From assembly GCA_964563545.1 (NCBI GenBank), contig CAZLXB010000003.1, positions 54,996-118,995 on the forward strand: 64,000 nucleotides of DNA, in the 5' to 3' direction. Below are positions 9,147-17,256 of the stretch, piece by piece. A model generated the notes under the pieces. It made no database searches, was not told where the DNA came from, and saw nothing but the letters and a program-made list of their open reading frames with translations. How positions within the stretch are numbered: the first letter of the stretch is position 1; each line of letters begins with the position of its first letter. Origin of the DNA: Casp-actino8 sp964563545 (GTDB lineage Bacteria > Actinomycetota > Acidimicrobiia > Acidimicrobiales > Ilumatobacteraceae). Made by a program: the position numbers and the translations under genes.

Positions 9147-9178
9147 AACCCGACGATCGGCTGGCAGACTCATGATCG

Positions 9179-9223
9179 ATGAGCACGTTCACCGCTACCT
9201 CGCTCGTAGTAGTAATCGTGTAG
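9179..9223 (+). CDS. ilvB leader peptide (attenuator)
   Basis: A 14-codon reading frame encodes MSTFTATSLVVVIV followed by TAG. The last six residues are all branched-chain amino acids, and three consecutive valine codons are GTA, uncommon in this GC-rich sequence. Two hairpins follow before ilvB, as in classical ilv attenuators where ribosome stalling at Leu/Val/Ile codons decides termination. CAGACT eight bases before the ATG could be a -10, making the leader peptide itself nearly leaderless. It is seen directly in sequence; regulation is inferred from family knowledge. Confidence 0.85.
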   Translation: MSTFTATSLVVVIV

Positions 9224-9249
9224 ACGCGCTCGCCCATACGAACGCGTCT
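9222..9249 (+). promoter_or_regulatory. Attenuator hairpin upstream of ilvB
   Basis: Arms AGACGCG (9222-9228) and CGCGTCT (9243-9249) form a stem starting within the leader-peptide stop codon. A ribosome stalled on, or released at, the valine codons would alter its folding. It is the likely pause or alternative structure that competes with the downstream terminator stem. Confidence 0.65.
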
Positions 9250-9252
9250 GTC

Positions 9253-9278
9253 GGCCTCCCAAGTGGGAGGCCCTTTCA
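9253..9278 (+). terminator. Attenuator terminator before ilvB
   Basis: Perfect 8-bp stem GGCCTCCC (9253-9260) / GGGAGGCC (9265-9272) with loop AAGT, followed by the pyrimidine-rich CTTTCATTT. It lies between the leader peptide and ilvB (ATG 9311), the position of the conditional terminator in an amino-acid attenuator. Confidence 0.82.
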
Positions 9279-9310
9279 TTTCCCCGGCCCGACTACCCAC
9301 AGGAACTGAC

Positions 9311-11065
9311 ATGTCTCAGAAGATCACCGGAGCCCAAGCCCTCATCCGAGCCCTCGAGCTCGAGGGAGTGGACACCATCTTCGGTCTCCCCGGCGGCTGC
9401 ATCCTGCCGGCGTACGACCCGCTGCTCGACAGCCCGATCCGCCACATTCTCGTGCGCCACGAGCAGGGCGCCGGCCACATGGCAGAGGGTTACGCGCACG
9501 TGACCGGCCGACCGGGCGTCGCCATGGTCACCTCGGGTCCGGCGGCCACCAACATGGTCACGCCCTTGTGCGACGCGTATATGGACTCGATTCCGATGGT
9601 GTGCATCACGGGCCAGGTCCCCACCACGGCGATCGGTACCGACGCGTTCCAAGAATGCGACACCGTCGGCATCACGCGCAGCGTGACCAAGCACAACGAA
9701 CTCATCATGACGGCCGACGACGTGCCGCTCATGGTCCGCCAGGCATTCCACATCGCCACCACGGGCCGCCCGGGTCCGGTTCTGCTCGACCTTCCCAAGG
9801 ACGTTCTGCAGAACTCGATGACCTGGCACTGGCCGTCCGATGACGAGGTCCTCGACAGCCTGCCCGGTTATCGCCCGACTCAGAAGGGTCATCCGCGGAT
9901 GATCAAGGAGGCGGCGCGACTGATCCTGGAGGCGCGTCAGCCGGTTCTGTACGTCGGCGGCGGTGTCTTGAAGGCGCGCGCGGCTTCGGCTCTGCGCGAA
10001 CTCGCCGAACTCATCGACACGCCGGTCGTCACCACTCTCATGGCGCGCGGCGCGTTCCCCGACGACCACCCGCTGTGTCTCGGCATGCCGGGTATGCACG
10101 GAAACGCCACCGCCATCACGGCCATGCAGAAGAGCGATCTGCTCATCAACCTCGGCGCGCGTTTCGACGACCGCATCACGGGCAAGGTCGCGACGTTCGC
10201 GCCCGACGCGAAGATCATTCACGTCGACATCGATCCGGCCGAACAGGGCAAGGTCCGTCGTCCCGACGTTCCGATCGTCGGCGACTGCCGTCTCGTGATC
10301 GAGGAGATCATCAAGGCGATCAAGGACATGCTCGCCGCCGGTGAGAAGCAAGCCGACATCGCGCCGTGGAAGAGCCGCGTCAGCGGTTGGCGCGAGCAGT
10401 TCCCGCTCCACTATTCGCCGAGCGAACCCGGTGACGCGCTGAAGCCGCAGTACTGCCTCGAGCAACTGCGCGACAACGCACCCGAGGGCACGATTCTCTG
10501 CTCGGGTGTGGGCCAGCACCAGATGTGGTCGTCGCAGTACTGGAAGTTCAACGAGCCGTACACGTGGGTCAACTCCGGTGGACTCGGAACGATGGGCTTC
10601 TCGGTGCCGGCCGCCATCGGAGCCAAGGTCGGCCGACCCGATCGCACCGTGTGGGCGGTCGACGGTGACGGCTGCTTCCAGATGACGGCGCAGGAACTCG
10701 TGACGGCGAGCGTCGAGCGCATCCCGATCAAGGTCGCCGTTCTCAACAACTCGTACCTCGGAATGGTCCGCCAGTGGCAGGAGATGTTCTACGAAGAGCG
10801 CTACAGCGAGGTGTACCTGTCGCCCGAACTACCCGACTTCGTCAAGTGGGCCGAATCGATGGGCTGCGTCGGCATCCGCGTGGAGAGCCCCGAAGAAGTG
10901 CAGCCGGCCATCGAGAAGGCCAACAGCATCGACGACCGGTCGGTCGTCGTCGAGTTCCGTGTCGACGCCAGCGAGAAGGTCTTCCCGATGGTTCCGGCCG
11001 GCTTCAGCAACGACGACGTTCTCCTCCATCCTGATCACTCGGCCAAGAGGGAGTTCCTCCGATGA
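9311..11065 (+). CDS. ilvB: Acetolactate synthase, large (catalytic) subunit
   Basis: 584-residue thiamine-diphosphate enzyme condensing pyruvate with pyruvate or 2-ketobutyrate, the first common step of branched-chain amino-acid synthesis. The catalytic glutamate is E51 in VRHEQGAGHMAEGYA. The ThDP motif, beginning GDGCFQMT, is near residues 450-480 and ends in N-N. A central FAD-binding region is present. Length is typical. It is the first structural gene of ilvB-ilvN-ilvC, downstream of a leader-peptide attenuator, and overlaps ilvN by 4 bases. A GGAACTGAC stretch before the ATG gives only a weak ribosome-binding site. Confidence 0.97.
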   Translation: MSQKITGAQALIRALELEGVDTIFGLPGGCILPAYDPLLDSPIRHILVRHEQGAGHMAEGYAHVTGRPGVAMVTSGPAATNMVTPLCDAYMDSIPMVCITGQVPTTAIGTDAFQECDTVGITRSVTKHNELIMTADDVPLMVRQAFHIATTGRPGPVLLDLPKDVLQNSMTWHWPSDDEVLDSLPGYRPTQKGHPRMIKEAARLILEARQPVLYVGGGVLKARAASALRELAELIDTPVVTTLMARGAFPDDHPLCLGMPGMHGNATAITAMQKSDLLINLGARFDDRITGKVATFAPDAKIIHVDIDPAEQGKVRRPDVPIVGDCRLVIEEIIKAIKDMLAAGEKQADIAPWKSRVSGWREQFPLHYSPSEPGDALKPQYCLEQLRDNAPEGTILCSGVGQHQMWSSQYWKFNEPYTWVNSGGLGTMGFSVPAAIGAKVGRPDRTVWAVDGDGCFQMTAQELVTASVERIPIKVAVLNNSYLGMVRQWQEMFYEERYSEVYLSPELPDFVKWAESMGCVGIRVESPEEVQPAIEKANSIDDRSVVVEFRVDASEKVFPMVPAGFSNDDVLLHPDHSAKREFLR

Positions 11066-11601
11066 GCACGACACCGTCCCAACCGGCGCACCACATCCTG
11101 TCGGTGCTCGTTCAGAACCGCCCGGGCGTGCTCGCGCGTGTGGCGGGTCTCTTCGCCCGCCGCGGGTACAACATCTTCAGTCTCGCGGTGGCACCGACCG
11201 AGGATCCGAATCAGTCGCGGATCACGATCGTGGTCGACGTCGAGTCGGCTCCGCTCGAGCAGATCGTGAAGCAGCTGTTCAAGTTGGTCGACGTCGTGAA
11301 GATCAGCGAACTCGATCCGCGCCGTTCGGTCGAGCGCGAACTCCTCATGGCCACCGTTCGTGTTCCCGCCGAGGAACGCGGCCAGGTGGTCGAACTGGTC
11401 AACATCTTCGAGGGCAAGATTCTTGCCGTCGGGTTCGAGGCCATCACCGTTTCTCTCGAAGGAAGCCCCGACAAGTTGGACGACTTTGAGGAATTGCTCC
11501 GTGGTTATGGCATCGTGGAGCTCCAGCGAACCGGCCGTGTGGCCCTACCCAAACTCGACAAAGAGGCGCGCCTGCGGGCCGTCAAAGGAAAGGCAAGTTG
11601 A
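11062..11601 (+). CDS. ilvN: Acetolactate synthase, small regulatory subunit
   Basis: 179 residues. The N-terminal ACT domain (about residues 9-85) has the family pattern LVQNRPGVLARVAGLFARRG, including the residues that bind feedback inhibitor (usually valine). The C-terminal half (IlvN/IlvH C-domain) is complete, making this the long, IlvH-like form. It activates the catalytic subunit and confers feedback control. Its ATG overlaps the ilvB stop (ATGA), indicating translational coupling and stoichiometric expression. Confidence 0.96.
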   Translation: MSTTPSQPAHHILSVLVQNRPGVLARVAGLFARRGYNIFSLAVAPTEDPNQSRITIVVDVESAPLEQIVKQLFKLVDVVKISELDPRRSVERELLMATVRVPAEERGQVVELVNIFEGKILAVGFEAITVSLEGSPDKLDDFEELLRGYGIVELQRTGRVALPKLDKEARLRAVKGKAS

Positions 11602-11603
11602 AC

Positions 11604-12632
11604 ATGGCAGCGAAGATGTATTACGACGCGGACTGCGATGTCTCGGTGATCAAGGGCCGCAAGGTCGCGATCATCGGATATGGATCGCAGGGTCACGCCC
11701 ACGCGCTCAACCTCAAGGAGAGTGGCGTCCCCGTGGTCGTCGGTCTGCGCGAGGGTTCGTCGTCGGCCGCCAAGGCGCAGGCCGCCGGTCTCGAGGTGAA
11801 GTCGATCGCCGACGCCGCCAAGTGGGCCGACGTGATCATGCTCACGATGCCCGACACCGAGCAGAAGGCCACCTACGACGCGCACATCAAGCGCTACATG
11901 AAGGCCGGTAAGGCGCTCGCGTTCGCGCACGGTTTCAACATCCGCTTCAAGCGCATTCGTCCGCCCAAGGGCGTCGACGTGATCATGATCGCGCCGAAGG
12001 GTCCGGGTCACCTCGTGCGTCGTACCTACACCGAAGGCGGCGGAGTTCCGTGCCTCATCGCGGTCGAGCAGGACGCCACCGGCAATGCAAAGGCCGTTGC
12101 CTTGTCGTACGCGTCGGCCATCGGCGGCGGTCGCGCCGGCATCATCGAGACCACGTTCTCGGAAGAGACCGAAACCGATCTCTTCGGTGAGCAAGTCGTG
12201 TTGTGCGGTGGACTCACCTCGCTCGTGCAGGCCGGTTTCGAGACCCTCGTCGAGGCGGGTTACCAGCCCGAGATGGCGTACTTCGAGTGCCTGCACGAAG
12301 TGAAGCTCATCGTCGACCTCATGTACGAAGAGGGCATCGCTGGCATGCGCTACAGCATCAGCGACACGGCCGAGTACGGCGACGTCACGCGCGGACCGCG
12401 CGTCGTCACGCCGGCCACCAAGAAGACGATGCAGAAGATCCTGAAGGAGATCCAGTCGGGCAAGTTCGCCAAGGAATGGATCGCCGAGAGCGAGAGTGGC
12501 CGGGCCAAGTTCAACGAACTGCGCAAGGCCGGTCAGAGCCACCAGATCGAAGAGGTCGGCAAGCGCCTGCGCTCGATGATGCCGTGGATCTCGGCCGGCA
12601 AGCAGAAGGTCTCCGAAGCCTCCGGCGGCTGA
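11604..12632 (+). CDS. ilvC: Ketol-acid reductoisomerase
   Basis: 342-residue NADPH- and magnesium-dependent enzyme converting acetolactate or acetohydroxybutyrate to dihydroxy-acids, the substrates of IlvD. Rossmann motif GYGSQGHA is at about 25-32, and the metal-binding segment FSEETETDLFGEQ marks a class I (short) enzyme. ATG 11604 follows AAAGGAAAGG; a TTG at 11598 is in frame but less likely. It starts 2 bases after ilvN. With ilvB, ilvN and the distant ilvD it gives the common pathway to valine except the transaminase. Confidence 0.97.
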   Translation: MAAKMYYDADCDVSVIKGRKVAIIGYGSQGHAHALNLKESGVPVVVGLREGSSSAAKAQAAGLEVKSIADAAKWADVIMLTMPDTEQKATYDAHIKRYMKAGKALAFAHGFNIRFKRIRPPKGVDVIMIAPKGPGHLVRRTYTEGGGVPCLIAVEQDATGNAKAVALSYASAIGGGRAGIIETTFSEETETDLFGEQVVLCGGLTSLVQAGFETLVEAGYQPEMAYFECLHEVKLIVDLMYEEGIAGMRYSISDTAEYGDVTRGPRVVTPATKKTMQKILKEIQSGKFAKEWIAESESGRAKFNELRKAGQSHQIEEVGKRLRSMMPWISAGKQKVSEASGG

Positions 12633-12663
12633 GGATTTCTTTAAATCCGACTTGGAAGGTCGG
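12633..12663 (+). other. Two tandem hairpins after ilvC
   Basis: GGATTT/AAATCC with loop CTTT (12633-12648) is followed, sharing two bases, by CCGAC/GTCGG with a 7-base loop (12647-12663). There is no T-tract. They could form a weak terminator or a processed 3' end of the ilv transcript, or belong to the leader of the next gene. Confidence 0.4.
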
Positions 12664-12678
12664 GAATTAGTGGTTAGG

Positions 12679-12716
12679 GTGCCCTCCTCGTCGTGACCGA
12701 ACGCCAAGGAGGGCAC
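12679..12716 (+). promoter_or_regulatory. 9-bp inverted repeat covering the Shine-Dalgarno of the sulfhydrylase gene
   Basis: Arms GTGCCCTCC (12679-12687) and GGAGGGCAC (12708-12716) are separated by 20 bases. The 3' arm contains GGAGGG, the ribosome-binding site of the gene at 12721, so folding would hide it. TAGGGT (12675-12680) could be a -10; if so the 5' arm spans the transcription start and the repeat may be a DNA operator instead. No known SAM riboswitch architecture is recognised. Confidence 0.55.
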
Positions 12717-12720
12717 TTTC

Positions 12721-14031
12721 ATGTCGGCAGAGTGGGGATTCGAGACCAAGCAGATCCACGTGGGCGGGGAACCCGACCCCACGACGGGCGCCCGGGCGGT
12801 GCCGATCTACCAGACCACCAGCTACGAGTTCCGCGACGCTCAGCACGCCGCCAACCTCTTCGCTCTGGCCGAGGTCGGCAACATCTACACGCGCATCATG
12901 AACCCCACGCAGTTGGCGGTCGAGTCGCGAGTCAACGCCCTCGAAGGTGGAGTCACCACGGCCATCGGCCTGCCCGGCACCCTCGTCGTGAGCTCGGGTC
13001 AGGCGGCCGAGACGCTCGCCATCCTCACGCTGGCCGAGTCCGGCGACCACATCGTCGCCTCTCCCTCGCTCTACGGCGGAACCTACAACCTCTTCCATTA
13101 CACGTTGCCCAAGATGGGCATCACCGTCTCGTTCGTGGACGATCCGCACGATCTCGCGCAGTGGAAGGCGGCCGCCCGCCCCAATACGAAGGCGTTCTAC
13201 GGCGAAGTTCTCCCCAATCCGAAGAACGACGTCCTCGACATCGAAGGTGTCTCGAAGGTCGCGCACGGGGTCGGTGTGCCGCTGATCGTCGACAACACGG
13301 TTCCCTCGCCGTACGGCATCCGGCCGCTCGAGTGGGGCGCCGACATCGTCGTGCACTCGCTCACCAAGTTCGTGGGTGGTCACGGAACGTCGGTGGCCGG
13401 CTCGATCACCGACGGCGGCAAGTTCGACTTCTCGAAGTCGGGTCGTTTCCCGAACTTCACCGAACCTGATCCGAGCTACCACGGCCTTGCGTACTGGCCG
13501 GCGCTCGGCGCCGGTTCGTACATCCTGAAGGCACGCGTGCAGTTGCTACGTGACCTCGGTATGGCGGTGTCGCCGTTCAACGCGTTCATGCTGTTACAGG
13601 GCCTCGAGACCCTGTCTTTGCGTATGGAACGGCACTGGAGCAATGCCCAGAAGGTCGCCGAGTTCCTCGCCGCTCATTCCCAGGTCGAGAGCGTCAACTA
13701 CGCCGGACTGCCGTCGAACCCGTGGCACGACCGGGCCAAGAAGTACTTCGGCGGACGGGGCTTCGGCTCGATCATCGCCTTCAACATCAAGGGTGGTCGC
13801 GAAGCCGGAGAGAAGTTCGTGGCCGGCCTGTCGTTGCACAGCCACGTCGCCAACATCGGCGATGTCCGCAGCTTGGTGATCCAGCCGTCCACCACCACCC
13901 ACAGTCAGCTCACTGCCGAGGAGCAGACGGCTTCGGGTGTGGGGCCCGGCCTCATCAGATTGAGCGTCGGTCTCGAATCGATCGACGACATCCTCGCCGA
14001 CCTCAAGGCTGGGTTCGCGGCCGCCAAGTGA
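12721..14031 (+). CDS. metY: O-acetylhomoserine/O-acetylserine sulfhydrylase family
   Basis: 436-residue PLP enzyme of the Cys/Met metabolism family (cystathionine gamma-synthase fold). The PLP lysine is near residue 216 in HSLTKFVGGHGTSVAG. Length above 420, with an extra insertion after the lysine region, fits O-acetylhomoserine sulfhydrylase (direct sulfhydrylation to homocysteine) rather than cystathionine gamma-synthase (about 390). The C-terminal GLIRLSVGLESIDDI block is typical. Ribosome-binding site GGAGGG lies inside an inverted repeat, suggesting control of translation or transcription. It is transcribed alone and ends at a strong hairpin shared with argG. Confidence 0.88.
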   Translation: MSAEWGFETKQIHVGGEPDPTTGARAVPIYQTTSYEFRDAQHAANLFALAEVGNIYTRIMNPTQLAVESRVNALEGGVTTAIGLPGTLVVSSGQAAETLAILTLAESGDHIVASPSLYGGTYNLFHYTLPKMGITVSFVDDPHDLAQWKAAARPNTKAFYGEVLPNPKNDVLDIEGVSKVAHGVGVPLIVDNTVPSPYGIRPLEWGADIVVHSLTKFVGGHGTSVAGSITDGGKFDFSKSGRFPNFTEPDPSYHGLAYWPALGAGSYILKARVQLLRDLGMAVSPFNAFMLLQGLETLSLRMERHWSNAQKVAEFLAAHSQVESVNYAGLPSNPWHDRAKKYFGGRGFGSIIAFNIKGGREAGEKFVAGLSLHSHVANIGDVRSLVIQPSTTTHSQLTAEEQTASGVGPGLIRLSVGLESIDDILADLKAGFAAAK

Positions 14032-14036
14032 TCGCT

Positions 14037-14073
14037 GAGTGATTCCGGCGCCGTCGTTGCGTCGGAATCACTC
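14037..14073. terminator. Bidirectional terminator between metY and argG
   Basis: Perfect 11-bp stem GAGTGATTCCG (14037-14047) / CGGAATCACTC (14063-14073) with a 15-base loop. It begins 6 bases after the metY stop and includes the stop codon of the convergent argG gene, so one hairpin could end both transcripts. Confidence 0.75.
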
Positions 14074-15402
14074 GAGTTCGAGCAGACCCGACGAACCCGG
14101 ACCGAGTGTCCCGGCCGATCGGTAGACCGCGAGTTTGTCGCGGCTGTCCTCGATGTCGAGATTGCGCATCGTCAGTTGTCCGATGCGGTCGAGCGGTCCG
14201 AAAGCCTGATCTTCGACGCGCTCCATGCTCAATCGATCCGGCGCGTAGGTGAGATGCGGTCCGGTGGTGTCGAGGATCGTGTAATCGTCACCCCGACGCA
14301 GACGCAGCGTGACCTCACCGGTGATGGCCGAGCCGACCCAGCGCATGATCGGTTCGCGGAGCATGAGGCTCTGGGGATCGAACCACCGTCCTTCGTACAG
14401 CAGACGGCCGAGACGACGACCCATGGTGCGGTAGTTCTCGATCGTTCCCTCGTTGTGGATGCCGGTCACCAGACGCTCGTAGGCGATGTGCAACAGGGCC
14501 AGACCGGGTGACTCGTAGATGCCGCGGCTCTTGGCTTCGATGATTCGATTCTCGATCTGGTCGCTCATGCCGAGGCCGTGACGTCCGCCGATGGCGTTGG
14601 CCTCGTGCACGAGGGCCACCTGATCCGAGAACTCCTGCCCGTTGATGGCCACCGGCCAACCCTCGTGGAAGCGGACCGTCACCACTTCGGGTTCGATGCG
14701 GACGTCGTCGCGCCAGTGGGCGACCCCCATGATGGGTTCGACGATGTCCATCGGTGTCGAGAGTTCCTCGAGCAACTTCGCCTCGTGTGTCGCGCCCCAG
14801 ATGTTGGCGTCGGTGCTGTAGGCCTTTTCCTTGCTCGCCCGGTACGGAAGCTTGTTGGCCTGCAGGAATTCGCTCATTTCGGTGCGACCGCCGAGTTCGG
14901 CCACGAATGTCTCGTCGAGCCAGGGCTTGTACACGCGAAGGTTCGGGTTCACGAGCAATCCGTAGCGATAGAAGCGCTCGATGTCGTTGCCCTTGTAGGT
15001 GGAGCCGTCACCCCAGATGTCGACACCGTCCGATTGCATGGCACGCACGAGGAGGGTGCCGGTCACGGCTCGACCGAGGGGGGTGGTGTTGAAGTACGTC
15101 TTGCCGGCCGTCGTGATGTGGAACGCGCCGCATTGCAGAGCCATGAGTCCCTCACGGACGAGTTCGGCGCGACAGTCGACGAGCCGGGCTTCTTGGGCGC
15201 CGTACTCCTTGGCGCGTCCGGGGATGCCTTCGAGGTCGGGTTCGTCGGGCTGACCGAGATCGGCGGTGTAGGCATAGGGGATCGCACCCTTGTTGCGCAT
15301 CCACGCCACCGCGGCCGAAGTGTCGAGTCCGCCCGAGAAGGCGATGCCGACGCGCTCACCGATGGGAAGTGAGGTCAGGACACGGTTGGCTCGGGACGAC
15401 AT
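14068..15402 (-). CDS. argG: Argininosuccinate synthase
   Basis: 444-residue ATP-dependent ligase joining citrulline and aspartate in arginine synthesis. The PP-loop AFSGGLDTS (about residues 21-29) binds ATP. The length and the long C-terminal extension ending GPGSSGLLELE put it with the E. coli-type enzymes (about 447) rather than the about 400-residue form common in other actinobacteria. TAGCGT seven bases before the ATG and the absence of a Shine-Dalgarno suggest a leaderless mRNA. No other arg gene is adjacent. Confidence 0.95.
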   Translation of the reverse strand: MSSRANRVLTSLPIGERVGIAFSGGLDTSAAVAWMRNKGAIPYAYTADLGQPDEPDLEGIPGRAKEYGAQEARLVDCRAELVREGLMALQCGAFHITTAGKTYFNTTPLGRAVTGTLLVRAMQSDGVDIWGDGSTYKGNDIERFYRYGLLVNPNLRVYKPWLDETFVAELGGRTEMSEFLQANKLPYRASKEKAYSTDANIWGATHEAKLLEELSTPMDIVEPIMGVAHWRDDVRIEPEVVTVRFHEGWPVAINGQEFSDQVALVHEANAIGGRHGLGMSDQIENRIIEAKSRGIYESPGLALLHIAYERLVTGIHNEGTIENYRTMGRRLGRLLYEGRWFDPQSLMLREPIMRWVGSAITGEVTLRLRRGDDYTILDTTGPHLTYAPDRLSMERVEDQAFGPLDRIGQLTMRNLDIEDSRDKLAVYRSAGTLGPGSSGLLELE

Positions 15403-15409
15403 GGCCCCG

Positions 15410-15435
15410 ACGCTAGCGGTTGGGCTCAGTAGCGT
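15410..15435. promoter_or_regulatory. Back-to-back -10 elements for argG and the phosphatase gene
   Basis: TAGCGT occurs on the minus strand (complement of 15410-15415), seven bases before the argG ATG, and on the plus strand (15430-15435), eight bases before ATG 15444. Both genes lack a Shine-Dalgarno, so both transcripts are probably leaderless. Confidence 0.6.
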
Positions 15436-15443
15436 CGCCGGAA

Positions 15444-15944
15444 ATGAACCTCGACGGTGGTGTGCACCAGATCCCTCTCGCGGGAGTGCCCGGTGAACTG
15501 TGGCTGTGCGGCAAACACGCGATCGCGCCCGATCCGAACGGTCTCTTCGAGCGGATCGGACGTCTCGATCGCGCGCCGCGCGTCGTGTGTCTCGTCGAGC
15601 CGCACGAACTCACTGGCCGCTACGACGACTACGTGCAGTGGCTCGGTTCGTCGACCTCGGCCGAGTGGTTTCCGATCCACGACCTCACGTCGCCGCCGAT
15701 CGATGTGGTCTGGCCTCTCTATTCGTCGGTATGGAGGCATCTGGGTCACGGAGAAGTGGTGGTCGCCCACTGTGCGGCGGGTGTCGGTCGGGCCGGCACA
15801 CTCGCCGTCGCCATGTGCGTCATGAGCGGAATGGAACTTCTCGACGCGATGGCTCATGTGCGACGCCATCGACCGGGAGCCGGCCCGGAGGCCGGAAGTC
15901 AGCTCGCAGTGCTGGAGGCACTTGCCGAGCGATTGTCCGGCTGA
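15444..15944 (+). CDS. Dual-specificity/tyrosine phosphatase-like protein
   Basis: 166-residue protein with the cysteine phosphatase signature H109-C110-A-A-G-V-G-R116 (HCx5R). An upstream acidic loop (DLTSPP) may provide the general acid. Substrate could be phosphotyrosine, phosphoinositide or another phosphate ester; sequence does not decide. ATG 15444 is chosen because TAGCGT lies eight bases before it; an in-frame start at 15420 would fall inside that promoter. The 3' end overlaps the convergent membrane protein gene by 46 bases. Confidence 0.8.
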   Translation: MNLDGGVHQIPLAGVPGELWLCGKHAIAPDPNGLFERIGRLDRAPRVVCLVEPHELTGRYDDYVQWLGSSTSAEWFPIHDLTSPPIDVVWPLYSSVWRHLGHGEVVVAHCAAGVGRAGTLAVAMCVMSGMELLDAMAHVRRHRPGAGPEAGSQLAVLEALAERLSG

Positions 15945-16384
15945 GTGACGCGCCGTCGCCCACTCAGAGCGGCAACGGCCAACAGAACCGCGCTGGCGGC
16001 GAGCACCGCAGTCACCACGGCCGTGCCCGGCGACGAGTGGCGATCGACCCAGGCCGAGATCGCGAGCAGTACCGCGCCGGCGGCGGTGAATTCGGGAACG
16101 AATGGTCCGCGGAAGAACGACCACACACACTCGAAGGTGATGGCCACGAAAACGGCGACGACGAGAATCGACGTGAGCACGTCGCCCCATCGTTGATCGT
16201 CGGCCCACCACGCGGGTCGACCAATCATCCGGGACGAGGCCCCGACGCAGGCGAGCGCGATCGCGACACCGAACCAACCGAGTCCGATCGTCCGACACCA
16301 GCCGTCGGTGAGCCGTTGGCCGGGGAAGCGCCCGGCGAGGATCTCGGTTCGAGGCGACCGGTGGGCGAGACGGGGGAGTCGCAC
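15899..16384 (-). CDS. Small multi-pass membrane protein, unknown function
   Basis: 161 residues from GTG with about four hydrophobic helices (roughly 33-48, 68-86, 96-111 and 119-141) and a basic N-terminus. I do not recognise the family. Support for a real gene is TAGTTT six bases before the GTG, coherent membrane topology, and the lack of another reading frame in this gap. Its end overlaps the phosphatase gene by 46 bases on the opposite strand. A shorter version starting further downstream cannot be excluded. Confidence 0.55.
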   Translation of the reverse strand: MRLPRLAHRSPRTEILAGRFPGQRLTDGWCRTIGLGWFGVAIALACVGASSRMIGRPAWWADDQRWGDVLTSILVVAVFVAITFECVWSFFRGPFVPEFTAAGAVLLAISAWVDRHSSPGTAVVTAVLAASAVLLAVAALSGRRRVTQPDNRSASASSTAS

Positions 16385-16452
16385 GAACTCAAACTAGTGA
16401 GGTCGGGACGGATGAAGGTCTCGTCGTGGTGAGCCACCGGTAACTTGCCACC

Positions 16453-17202
16453 GTGGCCACGGCGCATTTCGAGCGATTGTCGCTCTTCTTCCCGATGTGG
16501 AACGAAGAGGAATACATCGGCCGGACGCTCGAGGCCGCCCGTGAGGCATGTGCGACCCTGCAGTCCACGGGTGAGATCGCGGACTACGAGATCATCATCG
16601 TGGACGATGCATCGACCGATGCCACCGGTCGACTCGCCGACGAGTTCGCGGCCGCCGATCCTCGGGTCAAGGTGGTTCACCATCCCAAGAACCGAAAGCT
16701 CGGTGGCTCGATCAAGACCGGCTTCGCCACCGCGACCGGTGATCTCGTTCTGTACACCGATGCCGATCTTCCCTTCGACATGGACGAACTGCAGAAAGCC
16801 TGCCGGCTGATGCGCCATTACGAAGCCGATGTCGTCTCGGCCTACCGGCTCGATCGGACCGGCGAGGGATACGTACGGACGGTGTACTCGTTCTTCTACA
16901 ACGCGCTCGTCCGGGTCTTCTTCGGGGTCAAGATGCGCGACATCAACTTCGCCTTCAAACTCTGTCGTCGGCGGATTTTCGATCATGTGAAACTCGAATC
17001 GGAAGGTTCGTTCATCGATGCCGAACTCGTGATCCGCGCTCGCAAATTCGGGTACCACATCGTGCAATTCGGGGTCGATTACTTCCCCCGTACCCGTGGA
17101 GTGTCGACCTTGTCGTCGCCGAGTGTGATCGTGAAGATCCTGAGGGAGATGTGGCAGCTCCGTGGTGAACTTCGCTCGATCGAACCCGCCGTGCGGCGTT
17201 GA
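16453..17202 (+). CDS. GT2 family glycosyltransferase (dolichol-P-mannose synthase-like)
   Basis: 249 residues, GT-A fold. VDDASTDATGR (D51-D52) and YTDADLPFD (D103-x-D105) are the nucleotide-sugar and metal-binding motifs. The pattern resembles polyprenyl-phosphate mannosyl/glucosyltransferases, but there is no C-terminal membrane anchor, so it is probably a cytosolic or peripheral transferase. GTG 16453 is preceded by TAACTT at six bases. It is transcribed alone, with the L,D-transpeptidase gene 54 bases downstream under its own promoter. Confidence 0.85.
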   Translation: MATAHFERLSLFFPMWNEEEYIGRTLEAAREACATLQSTGEIADYEIIIVDDASTDATGRLADEFAAADPRVKVVHHPKNRKLGGSIKTGFATATGDLVLYTDADLPFDMDELQKACRLMRHYEADVVSAYRLDRTGEGYVRTVYSFFYNALVRVFFGVKMRDINFAFKLCRRRIFDHVKLESEGSFIDAELVIRARKFGYHIVQFGVDYFPRTRGVSTLSSPSVIVKILREMWQLRGELRSIEPAVRR

Positions 17203-17256
17203 ACGACACACCGGACCGCCCGAACCCGACGCAACCCCAGCGATAGCCTCCGCCGT

